Source of the DNA: an uncultured SAR86 cluster bacterium
Lineage (GTDB): Bacteria; Pseudomonadota; Gammaproteobacteria; Magnimaribacterales; D2472
Direction of reading: 5' to 3'
NCBI GenBank assembly: GCA_905181595.1
Contig: CAJIYI010000001.1
Span: forward strand, 1,021,938-1,085,937
DNA: 64,000 bases
This document shows positions 8,819 to 19,278 of this stretch, in pieces. A program made the position numbers and the translations under genes. The notes below the pieces were generated by a model. The model had not been told where the DNA came from and searched no databases. It was given only the letters and a program-made list of their open reading frames with translations. The stretch's first letter is position 1. Each line of letters starts with the position of its first letter.

Positions 8819-10228
8819 TTAATCTGTGGAGGCAGATCTTTGCGTAAGAAATTCTTTTGTTTCCTCGAGAATATTTTGAGTTTCTTCTGGATGATCTTTG
8901 TCTAAAAGCTTCTCTAATTCAGCCATCACCTTATCCATTGAGCCCCAAGGGCCCTCTTCATTAAGACGTTGGTTAATTAGTGCTTGGTAGCGCCCTGTCA
9001 TGTCTTCAGGAGCCTCTTGAGGATAGAACTGGCAGATAAGCCTCTCTGCAAACAATCGATGTCTCTCGTCAGTAATATTCCTACAAATCTTAATCCTCTC
9101 TTCGGCTGAATCAATTCTATGAAAGTCAGCCATAAGCTCTTTATCTTGCTTGGATGGAAAACCGCCAGCATAAATCATCTGCTCAATGTGCTCATACTCA
9201 TTGTTCCAATTATCAATCTTGTCTGCCATAGCCTGGCTCACTAGCGTTTGAAATTCAGTGTTTGCTCTTACCTGCTCTGCCCTCTTCTCTAAAATAGCAA
9301 AATCCATATCAAAGATATCTTTGTTGTCTATCATGCTGCTTGGACAAATAGGAATGGTTTTATTAATACCGTACTTTTTAAAAGGTCCTGATTTACCAGG
9401 TTTTTGAACTAATGAGTATATTTCTTGAGTATCCATTTCAAAAATTTCATCTGGATCAAAGCTTAAATCAAAAAACATTAAATCGTTAGGTGCTTTACTC
9501 CCGCATGGCACAACTGGATATTTAAATATCTCGCGTCTAAAGACCTCGCCCAATCCAAGAAATCCAGGTTGCTGAACAGCAGCCTGCACTCCGGGTTTTG
9601 TAGAGATGCTTAGAAAGAAATCAATTAATTCTGGTTTTTTGGCATTAATTTTCTCTAAGAGACTAATCATTAATTTGCAGTCTGCTATCGCATCATGCGC
9701 GTCACCAATCTCTATGCCATTTGCCTCAGCGATGTCTGCCTGTTTTAGACTCACTCCAGGACCGCCGTTAAATAAAGGGATATTCAACACATCGGGTGCA
9801 AATGCTGCAACATTATTCATCATTAGCAAGATATCTAGCCTTCCGTTTCCATTGGTATTCGTTAAATAAGATTCAAATAGATTCCAATAGAACTGTCTGC
9901 GAACGAGCTCTTCATCGTATGCCATGCCATTAAAGGTAATAAAGACTGCTGGCTCATCGATCGTCCATTGGCGCCACTGCCTATTAAGATCTCTCATCAA
10001 TTCGTAATGAGAAATATTCGAATGGAAAAGATTGGTCTTTTTATTGGTTACCATTGCCATAGGATGAGGGATCGCCCATGGCAGAGGCGCACATCCTAAA
10101 TTCTGCTCATGCAAAATTTCTAAGCTGCGGCTCGTTTGAATTGAACCGCATTGAAGAATTTGAGAGAAGTCTTTTAAGAGCCCTGTTGTTTCAGTGTCAT
10201 AAAAAATTAAGTTAGAGCTAACGGACAC
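8819..10228 (-). CDS. sbcB: Exodeoxyribonuclease I
   Basis: 469 residues, the usual size for ExoI. The DEDD nuclease motif FYDTETTGL starts at about residue 9 (Asp11, Glu13). FITFNGMAYDEELVRRQFYW and DAHDAIADC provide further exonuclease motifs, and the SH3-like and C-terminal helical domains follow. It degrades single-stranded DNA 3' to 5' in mismatch repair and recombination. The start is GTG and overlaps by one base the TAG of the acyl-CoA dehydrogenase upstream (TAGTG), which supports translational coupling. Confidence 0.93.
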   Translation of the reverse strand: MSVSSNLIFYDTETTGLLKDFSQILQCGSIQTSRSLEILHEQNLGCAPLPWAIPHPMAMVTNKKTNLFHSNISHYELMRDLNRQWRQWTIDEPAVFITFNGMAYDEELVRRQFYWNLFESYLTNTNGNGRLDILLMMNNVAAFAPDVLNIPLFNGGPGVSLKQADIAEANGIEIGDAHDAIADCKLMISLLEKINAKKPELIDFFLSISTKPGVQAAVQQPGFLGLGEVFRREIFKYPVVPCGSKAPNDLMFFDLSFDPDEIFEMDTQEIYSLVQKPGKSGPFKKYGINKTIPICPSSMIDNKDIFDMDFAILEKRAEQVRANTEFQTLVSQAMADKIDNWNNEYEHIEQMIYAGGFPSKQDKELMADFHRIDSAEERIKICRNITDERHRLFAERLICQFYPQEAPEDMTGRYQALINQRLNEEGPWGSMDKVMAELEKLLDKDHPEETQNILEETKEFLTQRSASTD

Positions 10229-11448
10229 TAGTTAGGACTGGGATATTTTCCAAGCTCATGTCTTGCAACAGCTCTTCTATGAACCTCATCCGGGCCGTCT
10301 GCTAATCTTAGAGTTCTCATTCCAGCATAGAATCTTGCAAGCGGGAATACTTGAGAAACTCCGGCTCCTCCATGCATTTGAATTGCTCTGTCGATAACAT
10401 CACAGACAATATTTGGAACAATAACTTTAATCTGAGCAATTTCACTTGCAGCAACTTTATTGCCTACAGTATCCATCATATGAGCTGCTTGAAGTGTTAA
10501 AAGCCTTGCCATGTTTAATTCAATTCTTGAATTTGCAATGATATCCATGTTGCCGCCTAACTGAGAAAGAGGCTTACCAAAAGCCACCCTGCTTTGAGAT
10601 CTTTCACACATCATCTGTAAAGCTCTTTCGCCCAAGCCAACCGCTCTCATGCAATGATGAATTCTTCCAGGCCCAAGACGACCCTGAGCAATTTCAAAAC
10701 CTCTGCCTTCGCCAAGAATCATATTGCTCTTTGGAACACGCACATTAGTAAACTTAAGATGGGCATGGCCATGTGGGGCATCGTCCCAACCAAACACTTC
10801 CATCATTTTACGAGTCTCTATTCCCTCAGCATCTGTAGGCACTAAAATTTGTGAATGTCTTTTGTGCCTTGGTGCATCTGGATCTTGGTCTGTAACACAC
10901 ATAAAAATAATAACTTTACATCTTGGATCTCCTGCTCCAGAAGTCCACCATTTTTCTCCATTGATTACATACTCATCGCCATCAAGCACCGCTGTTGCAG
11001 CCATGTTCGTTGCATCAGAAGAAGCGACACCTGGTTCTGTCATTCCAAATGCAGATCTGATCTCACCAGAAAGCAAGGGCTTAAGCCACTGATCTTTCTG
11101 CTCTTCAGTTCCATATCTTTCCAGCACTTCCATGTTTCCAGTATCTGGAGCAGAGCAATTAAAAACTTCTGAAGAAATTCCAACTGCACCCATTTTCTCT
11201 GCGAGATGAGAGTATTCAAAATTGGTTAGGCCAGTTCCAAAGTCACCTTCATATCCAGGCAAAAAGAAGTTCCATAAGCCCTCAGCCTTAGCCTTAGCTT
11301 TCATCTCTTCCATAATAGGAGGAACACACCATCTGCCGCCCTCTTCCACTTGCTGCTGATACAAAGATTCATTTGGTTTAATTTCTGTGTCAATAAAATT
11401 AGATACTCTATCTAAAAATGCTTGAGTCTCTGGCTTTAGTTCTTTCAT
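10228..11448 (-). CDS. Acyl-CoA dehydrogenase family protein (ACAD11-like)
   Basis: Start chosen at MKELKPE (11448), preceded by AGGAGCT at good spacing. The longer ORF begins seven codons earlier. About 406 residues. [15 protein letters not shown] and KWWTSGAG are the FAD/substrate region, [10 protein letters not shown] the middle, and [21 protein letters not shown] the C-terminal FAD segment. The subfamily resembles ACAD10/11-type enzymes acting on long or modified acyl-CoAs. Cytoplasmic flavoprotein. It is divergent from a LysR regulator 126 bases away, a common arrangement for a regulator and its target. Confidence 0.9.
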   Translation of the reverse strand: MKELKPETQAFLDRVSNFIDTEIKPNESLYQQQVEEGGRWCVPPIMEEMKAKAKAEGLWNFFLPGYEGDFGTGLTNFEYSHLAEKMGAVGISSEVFNCSAPDTGNMEVLERYGTEEQKDQWLKPLLSGEIRSAFGMTEPGVASSDATNMAATAVLDGDEYVINGEKWWTSGAGDPRCKVIIFMCVTDQDPDAPRHKRHSQILVPTDAEGIETRKMMEVFGWDDAPHGHAHLKFTNVRVPKSNMILGEGRGFEIAQGRLGPGRIHHCMRAVGLGERALQMMCERSQSRVAFGKPLSQLGGNMDIIANSRIELNMARLLTLQAAHMMDTVGNKVAASEIAQIKVIVPNIVCDVIDRAIQMHGGAGVSQVFPLARFYAGMRTLRLADGPDEVHRRAVARHELGKYPSPN

Positions 11449-11574
11449 GGTAGCTCCTGTTATTAGCAAATATTATCTGCTACTATAAGTTCTGTGAATG
11501 TTATATATTAAGTCTTTTTGGCTCTCTTATATGATAGCCACTTAAGATAATCAAATCTATAGGATAGAGAAAAT

Positions 11575-12486
11575 ATGAAGATTAGTTCATTTGATTTAAA
11601 TTTATTTGTAATAATGAATTCAATTTATACAGAGGGTAGTTTGACGAAAGCTGCTGAAGTAGTAGGCATTACCCAGCCTGCTGTATCCAATGCTTTATCT
11701 CGATTAAGAGAAAAATTTGATGATGAGCTTTTTGTAAGAACTGGTAGCGGAATGGTGCCAACGCAAAAGACTGAAAACATTATCAAGGACATTCAAAATG
11801 CTCTGCAACTCATGCAAAAAAGTGTAAATGAACCTGATGAATTTAACCCTGAGACAAGTGAAAGAACATTTAGAATATCTTTAGGAGATATCAATGAAGG
11901 CCGCATATTAGCTATTTTGATGAACAAAATAGGTAAATTAGCTCCGCATGTAAAAATTGAAAGTTACTATTCAGCTAGAGATCAAGTACCTCATGCCCTC
12001 GCGACCAACGAGCTAAGTTTTGCAGTAGATCCATTTATACCTAATTCTAAAGACACTAATTCTATGAAAGTCTTTTCTGACAAATTTGTTGTTGCTCATC
12101 GAGCCAATCATGAAGTAAGCAAGGTTGAAAATCTAAACTTGGAAGAGATGCTTAAACTAAAATATATCAATATCTCAAATAGGAAGCGAGGCGCTTCTGT
12201 TGTAGAGATGGAAATGCAGAAAATGCAACTGCAGCCAGAAATGGCCTTGAGAGCTCAGCATTATCTAGTTACCCCAGAAATAGTAAGATCTTCTGATTTA
12301 TGTCTACTGTGCGCTGAGACCTTTGCCAAAAAACATGGTTTAAGCTACGTTGAGTTACCGTTTAAGGTGCCGGCTTTAGAGCAATACTTAATTTGGCATA
12401 ACAGCGACGATAATGATGGATCGCATGTATGGATGAGAAATCTTATTGCTGAATCCTTTAAGGAAGTTGGTTTAACTAGCTCTTAA
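11575..12486 (+). CDS. LysR-family transcriptional regulator
   Basis: 303 residues with an N-terminal winged helix-turn-helix (GSLTKAAEVVGITQPAVSNA, about 23-42) and a periplasmic-binding-protein-like effector domain. Preceded by AGGATAGAG. Divergent from the acyl-CoA dehydrogenase, so it probably controls that promoter in response to an acyl or carboxylate ligand (inference). The short divergent gap 11449-11574 must hold both promoters. I could not single out a clear T-N11-A site. Confidence 0.9.
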   Translation: MKISSFDLNLFVIMNSIYTEGSLTKAAEVVGITQPAVSNALSRLREKFDDELFVRTGSGMVPTQKTENIIKDIQNALQLMQKSVNEPDEFNPETSERTFRISLGDINEGRILAILMNKIGKLAPHVKIESYYSARDQVPHALATNELSFAVDPFIPNSKDTNSMKVFSDKFVVAHRANHEVSKVENLNLEEMLKLKYINISNRKRGASVVEMEMQKMQLQPEMALRAQHYLVTPEIVRSSDLCLLCAETFAKKHGLSYVELPFKVPALEQYLIWHNSDDNDGSHVWMRNLIAESFKEVGLTSS

Positions 12487-13094
12487 TTGCCTCGCCATAA
12501 TACTGAAAAGCTGCAATCTTTGGTCCTTTAATATATTTCTTTTTCAATGATTTAAATTGAAATCCACCTGCTTTGATCAAAGCTTCAATATCTCTATTTA
12601 AATTACAACCACCCCCAATCTTTTTCCATCCCGGTGTTAAACGATGCTGCCATTTTTGAATATTTTTCTCAGGTGCTAAGCCGTGCTCCATAAAAAATAA
12701 CGAGCCTTCAGGCTTCATCAGTCTTCGTGCCTCTGCCAAAGCTTTTAAGGGATCGGGAATGGTGCAAAGACTATAGCCAATTACGACACAATCAAAAGTG
12801 CTGGATGGCAGATCTATTGATTCTGCGCTTGATTCAATGAAAGAGATTTTTGAGTTATATTGAGATGATCTTGATCTAGCCATTGCAACCGAAGAAACCG
12901 CAGGATCAACTCCTATAATTTCCTCCACCTTATCAAAATTATAATGGTCAAAATTGAGGCCAGACCCTATTCCTATTTCAAGAACTCTTCCATGAGCCAT
13001 GGGAACAATCTGCGAGCGTTTATTTTGGAAAGCCCTCCATTCCGCAACAAAAATCTAATAACTTAGGAAGAAAGTATTCTTCATAGAGGCTCAT
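12476..13094 (-). CDS. Class I SAM-dependent methyltransferase, frameshifted near its N-terminus
   Basis: The track shows only MAHGRVLEIGIGSGLNF onward (start 13000). Upstream, an ATG at 13094 overlaps the stop of the SDR gene as ATGA and encodes MSLYEEYFLPKLLDFCCGME, the family's usual opening, before a stop. Removing one base near 13025-13029 (TTTCCAAAATAAACG) joins it to QNKRSQIVP and the SAM-binding motif. So the real gene spans both frames. Substrate unknown: relatives are annotated as small-molecule or lipid methyltransferases. The 3' end overlaps the LysR gene by 11 bases. Confidence 0.78.
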
Positions 13095-13894
13095 GACTGA
13101 CTTAAATCATGACCAGCAGTTCCAACCAATCCTCCGTCTGATGGAATAACTGCGCCCACAGTATAGGCGCCAGCTCTAGAGCATAAGAATAGAACAAGAC
13201 CTGCCATATCTTCAGGTGAGCCAATGCGTTTTCTTGGGTTTCTAGATTCTATCAGCGAGTAGTCATGATTGACCGCAGCACCCAGCATCATGGACTCATA
13301 TGGCCCAGGAGCAATAGCGTTAACTAAAATATTGTCTCCTACCAATTTTTTGGCCAGAACACGTGTTAGATGATGAACTGCAGCTTTTGAAGTTCCATAG
13401 GCATAACTCTCTAGCGCCGGAACATTCAAGCCATCAATCGAGCCAATATTTATAACCCTTGCAGGGTCTTCATTTGAAGCTTTAATGGCTAGCATTGGTG
13501 TCAGTTTTTGCGTCAGGTAAAAAATACTTTTTACATTTAAATCCATAACTTTATCCCAGCCCTTTTCAGAATACTCTGCATATGGCTCCCCCCAAGAGGC
13601 GCCTGCATTATTTATTAAAAAATCAATGTGCTCTTCTTTTGATTTCATAAAAGCAGCAAACTCTTCCATTCCATCCATGGTGCTTAGGTCACAGGGAACT
13701 GGAATGCATTCAGCCTGATAGGTTTCGGATAACTCACTGGCTTTTTCTATCAGAGCAGCTTCTTTTCTTGCTGTAATGTAAACCTTTACTCCATTTGCCA
13801 AGAAACCTGCAGCTATCATTTCTCCAATTCCTCTTGAGCCACCCGTTACTACTGCTACCTTTCCAGAAACATTAAATAACTCGTTAATTTTCAT
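13091..13894 (-). CDS. SDR-family oxidoreductase (FabG/RhlG-like)
   Basis: 267 residues. TGGSRGIG is the NAD(P)-binding glycine motif near residue 17, INNAGASWG the structural NAG motif, and YAYGTSK the catalytic Tyr-x3-Lys. PGPYESMMLG and the closing segment resemble RhlG-type 3-oxoacyl reductases. Probably reduces a 3-oxoacyl or steroid/alcohol substrate in the cytoplasm. The stop overlaps the methyltransferase ATG by four bases, so the two are likely co-translated. Confidence 0.88.
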   Translation of the reverse strand: MKINELFNVSGKVAVVTGGSRGIGEMIAAGFLANGVKVYITARKEAALIEKASELSETYQAECIPVPCDLSTMDGMEEFAAFMKSKEEHIDFLINNAGASWGEPYAEYSEKGWDKVMDLNVKSIFYLTQKLTPMLAIKASNEDPARVINIGSIDGLNVPALESYAYGTSKAAVHHLTRVLAKKLVGDNILVNAIAPGPYESMMLGAAVNHDYSLIESRNPRKRIGSPEDMAGLVLFLCSRAGAYTVGAVIPSDGGLVGTAGHDLSQS

Positions 13895-13977
13895 ATCACA
13901 ATCCTTAGTATTAATTTATTAATCATATTCGCTTGAAATCAATATGAATTCAATACCATTGGCTTTAAAATAGACAT

Positions 13978-14919
13978 ATGGAATTAGCTACCAATATTTC
14001 TCTGTTGCTTCTTGGAATTTCAATTCTAGTTTGGGGGGCAAATAAATTTGTTGATCACGCATCAGTTATTGCCAAGCATATGGGTATTAGTGATTTAGTA
14101 ATTGGGTTAACCTTAATAGCATTTGGAACCTCTGCTCCTGAAATATTTGTTGGTATATCGAGCATTGTTAATCAAAATGAAGAAATTGCCCTTGGGACTG
14201 CCATTGGATCAAATATTTCAAATATTGCCTTAATTTTTGGGGTCTCATGCTTGTACCTCACCGGGCCCTCCAAAACTCAACTGTGGAATTTCGTGCCTTT
14301 TGGGTTGTCAGTAATCTTGCTCGGGCTAACTCTCGTGGATGGTGAAATTTCTTTTAACGAAAGCATGGGTTTTGTCGGCATATTAATGATTTTTATGTTT
14401 GTTTTATTTAAAACAGATGGTTTGGCAGAAGAAGACTCGTTAGATTCAAGTGAATTTGGCCACAGCCTATTTGTCTCTTTAATTGGTCTGGTGGCCTTGA
14501 TTGCCGGTGCAAATATTGCAGTGATTTATGCAGAAAATACTGCTCTATTGCTTGGTGTTCCCCAGTTAATCATTGGACTTACTATTATTGCACTTGGAAC
14601 CAGCCTTCCAGAGCTAGCTGCAACCATAGTTGCTCTTAAAAAAGGCAAACATCAAATGGTTGTAGGTAATATTATCGGCTCCAACGTATTCAATTTAGTG
14701 TTTATTATTCCTATGATTGGGTTCTTTGGATCTGTGGAGCTCAGCCCAATGGTGATGCAAAGAGACTTTTATATTTTGTTAGCCCTAAGCATGGTCTTTA
14801 TTTTATTGGCTGTTGTTTTGACCAAGCTTCAATTTAGAAAGAATATATTTTCAATTTCTGGAGTGGTGCTAATCGCCAGCTACGTTCTCTATATTAGTAC
14901 TCTTTCTGGGATTATATAA
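13978..14919 (+). CDS. Calcium/sodium antiporter (CaCA family, YrbG-like)
   Basis: 313 residues with about ten membrane helices arranged as two inverted halves, each carrying the alpha-repeat: FGTSAPEIFVGISS with GSNISNIALIFG, and LGTSLPELAATIVA with GSNVFNLVFI. An acidic loop separates the halves. Exchanges cytoplasmic calcium for sodium or protons across the inner membrane. It is a single gene, with the SDR divergent and a small DUF4345-like gene convergent. Confidence 0.93.
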   Translation: MELATNISLLLLGISILVWGANKFVDHASVIAKHMGISDLVIGLTLIAFGTSAPEIFVGISSIVNQNEEIALGTAIGSNISNIALIFGVSCLYLTGPSKTQLWNFVPFGLSVILLGLTLVDGEISFNESMGFVGILMIFMFVLFKTDGLAEEDSLDSSEFGHSLFVSLIGLVALIAGANIAVIYAENTALLLGVPQLIIGLTIIALGTSLPELAATIVALKKGKHQMVVGNIIGSNVFNLVFIIPMIGFFGSVELSPMVMQRDFYILLALSMVFILLAVVLTKLQFRKNIFSISGVVLIASYVLYISTLSGII

Positions 14920-15326
14920 AAGCCTTAAGTACAAATAACAACTTAGAGATAAAATAAAAGTTATCACTTCAAAAATAAAGAATGTATTTAAGTATGTTGG
15001 TGTTGAGGGAATAAGGGCAAAAAGGAATCTTCCTAAGCTATGCTCAAAGTTAAAAAAGCAAGAAGTGAAAAAGCATACGCGGCTATCCCTCTGCTAAATA
15101 AACCCAAAAAGCAAAGCAAGCCAACGACCATGTTGATGCCGCCATATAAACCTGCAACTTCAGAATACCCAATTTCGCTTGATACCGTTAAACCAACCGC
15201 ATTCATATAAGAAGGAATCTCAGAAAGATCCAGCGCATCTTTAACAGGATCAATGATAGCCCAGGCACCAATACCAAAGTATAAAATTGCATAACCCAAT
15301 AAAAAAATTCTTATAATCCAAATCAT
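14869..15326 (-). CDS. DUF4345-like small membrane protein, frameshifted
   Basis: The track ORF stops after 97 residues (LLAFLTLSIA, TAG at 15033). If one T is added at about 15036 (GCTTAGGA to GCTTTAGGA), the frame continues as LGRFLFALIPSTPTYLNTFF through another helix to a stop at 14869. That restores an IALGR motif also seen in the DUF4345-like protein at 20419-20805 of this window, which argues for a one-base discrepancy rather than a short protein. Four membrane helices in the joined form. Function unknown. The extended end overlaps the antiporter's last codons. Confidence 0.6.
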
Positions 15327-15336
15327 ATTTATACCC

Positions 15337-15732
15337 TTAAAAAAATTCTTTTTTTCTTTCGTTGTGAGCCTTTCGCACTATAACAAGCATAAACATTGTT
15401 CCCAATAACATTATTATTGGATCAAAGGACATTGGGACAAAGGTTAAGAAGCCTATAATTTGAGCTAAAACAAGTGAGACCAACGCAACGTAAACTGGCC
15501 AAAGTGCTGAGGTAGGATTCTTCCCAGCAAAATACCTGTATATAAAATAAATCAGGGTGAGAAAAAAGCTAGGTATGAGCACACGGGCTCTGTACTCTGT
15601 CAGTTGATCAAAATTAAATTCTGTTACTTGAATAGGAATTGGAAATTGATCATAGAAGAAAATCGCAATAAAAGCATGCAATCCTAAGTATGCAGCAACA
15701 ATAACTAAGCAAAATTTTAAAAGTCTGTTCAT
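15337..15732 (-). CDS. Small four-helix membrane protein, unknown function
   Basis: About 131 residues from MNRLLKFCLV. The track starts six codons earlier at a GTG. Four hydrophobic segments and a basic C-terminus (RKAHNERKKEFF). I do not recognise a family. It ends 10 bases before the DUF4345-like gene and probably shares its transcript. Confidence 0.6.
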   Translation of the reverse strand: MNRLLKFCLVIVAAYLGLHAFIAIFFYDQFPIPIQVTEFNFDQLTEYRARVLIPSFFLTLIYFIYRYFAGKNPTSALWPVYVALVSLVLAQIIGFLTFVPMSFDPIIMLLGTMFMLVIVRKAHNERKKEFF

Positions 15733-15793
15733 TACGTTATTAGGATACACTTTTAATCTTAATAGTAACTAGACCTGTATAAAAATCTTACAT

Positions 15794-16235
15794 ATGAAAA
15801 ATTTATTAACAGCTAAAGATATCCTTCAGGAGCCTCATCCTAAACCGTTTAAATACCAAAATCTTGATGTCCAATTCTTAAAAAAATTTATAATAAATGT
15901 GACGCAAGAAAGCAAGCAGCCTATTATAATTTTTGGAGCAAATTGGTGCCCTGATGCTCGATTGCTAGAAGCAGTTCTTCAGTTGCCAAGCGTTCAAAAT
16001 TTTCTTGAATCCTAAATGCGCTATCTTGAATGTAGATGTTGGGGATTATGAGATCAATACAGAGTTATTTAAGTTTTTTGATCCTGAAATAGAAACTGGC
16101 ATACCTAGAGTATTTATTTTAGATATTAATGGAGAGACCATAAATATAGATTCAAACGATAGGATGCGGACTGCAAGGCAGCAATCTCCTCAGGAAATCT
16201 TTGATTATTTTCAGGAATTTATTAAAGCAGATTAA
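15794..16235 (+). CDS. Thioredoxin-like protein with a monothiol WCPDAR site, frameshifted
   Basis: Two track ORFs (15794-16015 and 16005-16235) are halves of one thioredoxin-fold protein. Shortening the T-run at about 16000-16003 by one base joins SVQNFL to NPKCAILNVDVGDYE. The combined product is about 146 residues. The active site reads GANWCPDAR, where relatives have WCPDCR, so the second cysteine is alanine. GIPRVFILD supplies the cis-proline. Probably a cytoplasmic thiol reductase or scaffold. The missing resolving cysteine suggests a different chemistry or loss of redox activity. Confidence 0.68.
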
Positions 16236-17004
16236 TAACGAAAATGTTTAATCTTATCGCGACTTTGACCTATGTTAGTCATAGCCTGAATCCCTATATC
16301 CAAATGTTGATCTGCCCACTTAGAGGTAACTGCCTTATCTGAGGCCTCTGTCTTAACCCCATCAGGAGTTACAGGTACATCAGATACCAGCAACAATGCA
16401 CCGCGAGGAATTTCATTGTAATGGCCAACAATAAAAATAGTTGCTACCTCCATATCTATTCCGATCGCAGTAGTCTTTTTAAGCTTCTTTAAAAATGATT
16501 TATCGTGCTCCCAGACCCTTCTGTTAGTTGTATAAATAACACCGTTCTATAATCAGTGCCTGCGTCGAGAATCTTGTCTGAGACAAATTTATGCAGCTTA
16601 AATGAAGGTAAAGCTGGAACTTCTGGAGGGAAATAATCATTTGAAGTTCCATCGCCTCTGATGGCAGCAATTGGCAAAATAAGATTACCAATTTCTGAGG
16701 TCTCTTTAAGCCCACCGCATTTACCAAGAAATAATACTCCCTTAGGGTTTCGAGCAACCAACAAATCCATAATTGTTGCTGCATTAGGAGAGCCTATTCC
16801 AAAATTAATAATGCTCAAGCCATCAGCATTGGTGCAAGACGACATAGGCTTATTTTCACCTTGAATGTCAGCATTAAATCTTTCAGCAAATTGTTCTACA
16901 TAATTTTGAAAATTTGTAAGGAGTATGTAGTCTCCAAAATCATCAACAGGCATACCTGTATACCTTGGCAGCCAGTCTTTGGCTATGTCATATTTATTAT
17001 CCAT
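16232..17004 (-). CDS. AMP nucleosidase, frameshifted
   Basis: The 5' ORF (from 17004) carries the nucleoside phosphorylase-like fold: INFGIGSPNAATIMDLL and GKCGGL. It fails after DAGTDYRT. Adding one G (AACGGTG to AACGGGTG, near 16545) continues it as GVIYTTNRRVWEHDKSF and joins IGIDMEVATIF and the 3' ORF (16232-16453). The joined protein of about 257 residues matches the short bacterial AMP nucleosidases that lack E. coli Amn's N-terminal domain. It would split AMP into adenine and ribose 5-phosphate. The 3' end overlaps the thioredoxin-like gene by four bases. Confidence 0.8.
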
Positions 17005-17041
17005 GGTCCATTATAAACCATAGATTACAAAGTAATGCAGT

Positions 17042-19122
17042 TTACTGCTCGGCTGCCTCTGAGATACCAGTTAAAACTGCTTGAGACTTAATGTATTCAT
17101 GAATTTGTGAGGCTTGCTCTGTTGTTATGACGTCTTTGAAAGAAGCCATTCCACTCCCATGAACTCCACCAAGGACGCTACCTAAAAATGAAGCATTGGA
17201 TTGCGCATCTAGCATTCTTAAATCAGGAAGAACTCCTCCTCCAATAGCATCCAATCCATGACAAACCCCGCAATGCTGATAATACTCATACTCTCCTCGA
17301 GCAATAGTGAGTGCATCAGAGTTCATCTCAACTAACGTAGGATTCATCTGTACTATTGTTTTAACAGGCTTTTCTAACTTGTCGCCACCCATTTTGAAAA
17401 CCATCATTCTTCCATCCCTTTCAGGATTCTCATTGGCTGCTTCGAAACCACCCATTAAAGCATAAACACCACCATATCCCACTTGAACAGCAACATACTG
17501 TTCATTATCTATTTTGTAGGTAATTGGAGGAGCAACAATTCCTTGACCGGTATCCATGCTCCACAATAAATCCCCACTATCTGCAGCATAAGCTACAAAT
17601 CTACCATCTGAAGTTCCTTGAAATACCAAATTACCATCGGTTGATAGGACGCCTCCACTCCAAGGTCTTTTGTATTGGGCTCTCCAAACTTCTCTTTGTG
17701 CTATCGGATCCCATGCAAGCAAATAACCTAGGGTTGCTGAGTCGACCATAGCAAGCTCATCTGGATCTTTTGGCAAATACGTCATTTCATTAATTTGAGC
17801 TGTATTCCAAGTCCTTGGGTTGTATTCAAACTCTTTATCAGTTGAATAGATAAATAATGTTTCTTGAGCAGGAATATACACAAGGCCTGTTTTGGGGCTG
17901 TATGACATTGGATGCCAGTTATGACCACCTAGAGGACCTGGAGTTGTTAGTGCTGGTTGAGACTTATGATTGGTTTCTTGAATCTCTACCGGTCTACCAG
18001 TATCTGGGTCTACATGAGATGCCCAATTCATTGGAACAAAATTATTGGCAGAGATAAATTCTCCTGATGTTCTATCTATGACATAAAAGAAACCATTTTT
18101 TGGAGCCTGCATGATAACTTTTCTTAATGCTCCATCAATCTCTATATCAGCAAGAATCATATGTTGCGTGGCAGTATAGTCCCAGCTATCGCCTGGCGTG
18201 GTTTGGTAATGCCATACATACTCTCCATCATCTGGATTAATCGCAACTATTGATGATAGGTAAAGATTATCTCCTCCACCTGGGCTTCGAACGTATCTAT
18301 TCCAAGGTGAACCATTTCCTGTGCCTATGTAAAGAAGGTTTAACTCAGGGTCATATGCCATTGAGTCCCAGACAGTTCCCCCTCCACCAACTTCCCACCA
18401 TTTACCTCCAGACCAAGTTTCAGCTGCTTTGGCTAAGGCCTCAGATTCAAATGGCTCATCAGGGTTTCCCGGAACAGTAAAGAATCTCCACAACATGGAT
18501 CCATCTTGAACGTCATAGGCAGAGATATAACCTCGAACGCCATACTCACCACCTCCATTACCAATAATGATTTTTCCATCAATGATTCTTGGGGCACCGG
18601 TGATGGTGTAGGGTTTAGATTTATCAATGGTTAGAACATCCCAGTTCACTTCGCCTGAATTTTTATTTAAAGAAATTAATCGACCGTCTATGGTGGCAAT
18701 GATAACCTGATCTTCCCAAACTGCGACGCCACGATTCACAACATCACAACAAGCATTTCGGGCCCAAGCTTTATCTGCTTGAGGGTCAAAAGACCAAATT
18801 TTCTCTCCTGTGATCGGATTTAGAGCAAAAACTACGCTCCAAGGCGCTGAAATAAACATCATTCCATCAACAACGATTGGAGTTGTCTCATGGCCTCTGT
18901 TTGTGCCTGTTTCAAATGACCACGCAAGACCTAAGCCTGCAACATTAGAATCATTAATATCTTTTAAAGGGCTAAAGCGAGATTCATCATAAGTTCTTCC
19001 GTGCAATAGCCATGATTCATTTTCCGAATCTGCATTGAGAACTCTCTGAAAATAGCTATTTTCTTGAGAGCAGCTAGAAGAAAATAGGAAACAGCAATTA
19101 TTGATATAAGTAAATATTTCAT
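17042..19122 (-). CDS. PQQ-dependent quinohemoprotein alcohol dehydrogenase, frameshifted in signal peptide
   Basis: An eight-bladed propeller with PQQ features: the vicinal disulfide pair NACCDVV (86-87 of the track ORF) and DSWDYTATQ with the catalytic aspartate. A C-terminal cytochrome c domain has HCGVCH. The residue two after the catalytic aspartate is Thr, not the Asp typical of lanthanide enzymes, so calcium is more likely. The track ORF starts late at HGRTYDESR. Upstream the same frame reads SSCSQENSYFQ, and a one-T change in TATTTTCTTC near 19072 joins it to MKYLLISIIAVSYF, a lipoprotein-type signal at 19122. Periplasmic oxidation of an alcohol. Confidence 0.87.
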
Positions 19123-19278
19123 AAGACTAATATAACAAAGCCCAGCTAGGAGAAGAAGGCGTAAATTTCTATAACTTAAAATAATTTTTTTCATCAATTC
19201 AGGATCATTAGCTACTACTGAAGCAATTGATTTTATCGACTATATTTTAATTAAATTATTAAGCTATAATTTGCTTGC

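Noticed and set aside
10724-11172. Overlapping plus-strand ORFs of 63-122 residues
   Set aside because: Shadows of the acyl-CoA dehydrogenase on the other strand.
16524-16784. 86-residue minus-strand ORF
   Set aside because: Off-frame reading inside AMP nucleosidase, whose conserved sequence accounts for this stretch.
19123-19197. Upstream extension of the PQQ dehydrogenase start (MMKKIILSY...)
   Set aside because: It adds a second hydrophobic stretch before a normal lipoprotein signal. The ATG at 19122 gives a more usual signal peptide, although its ribosome site is weak.
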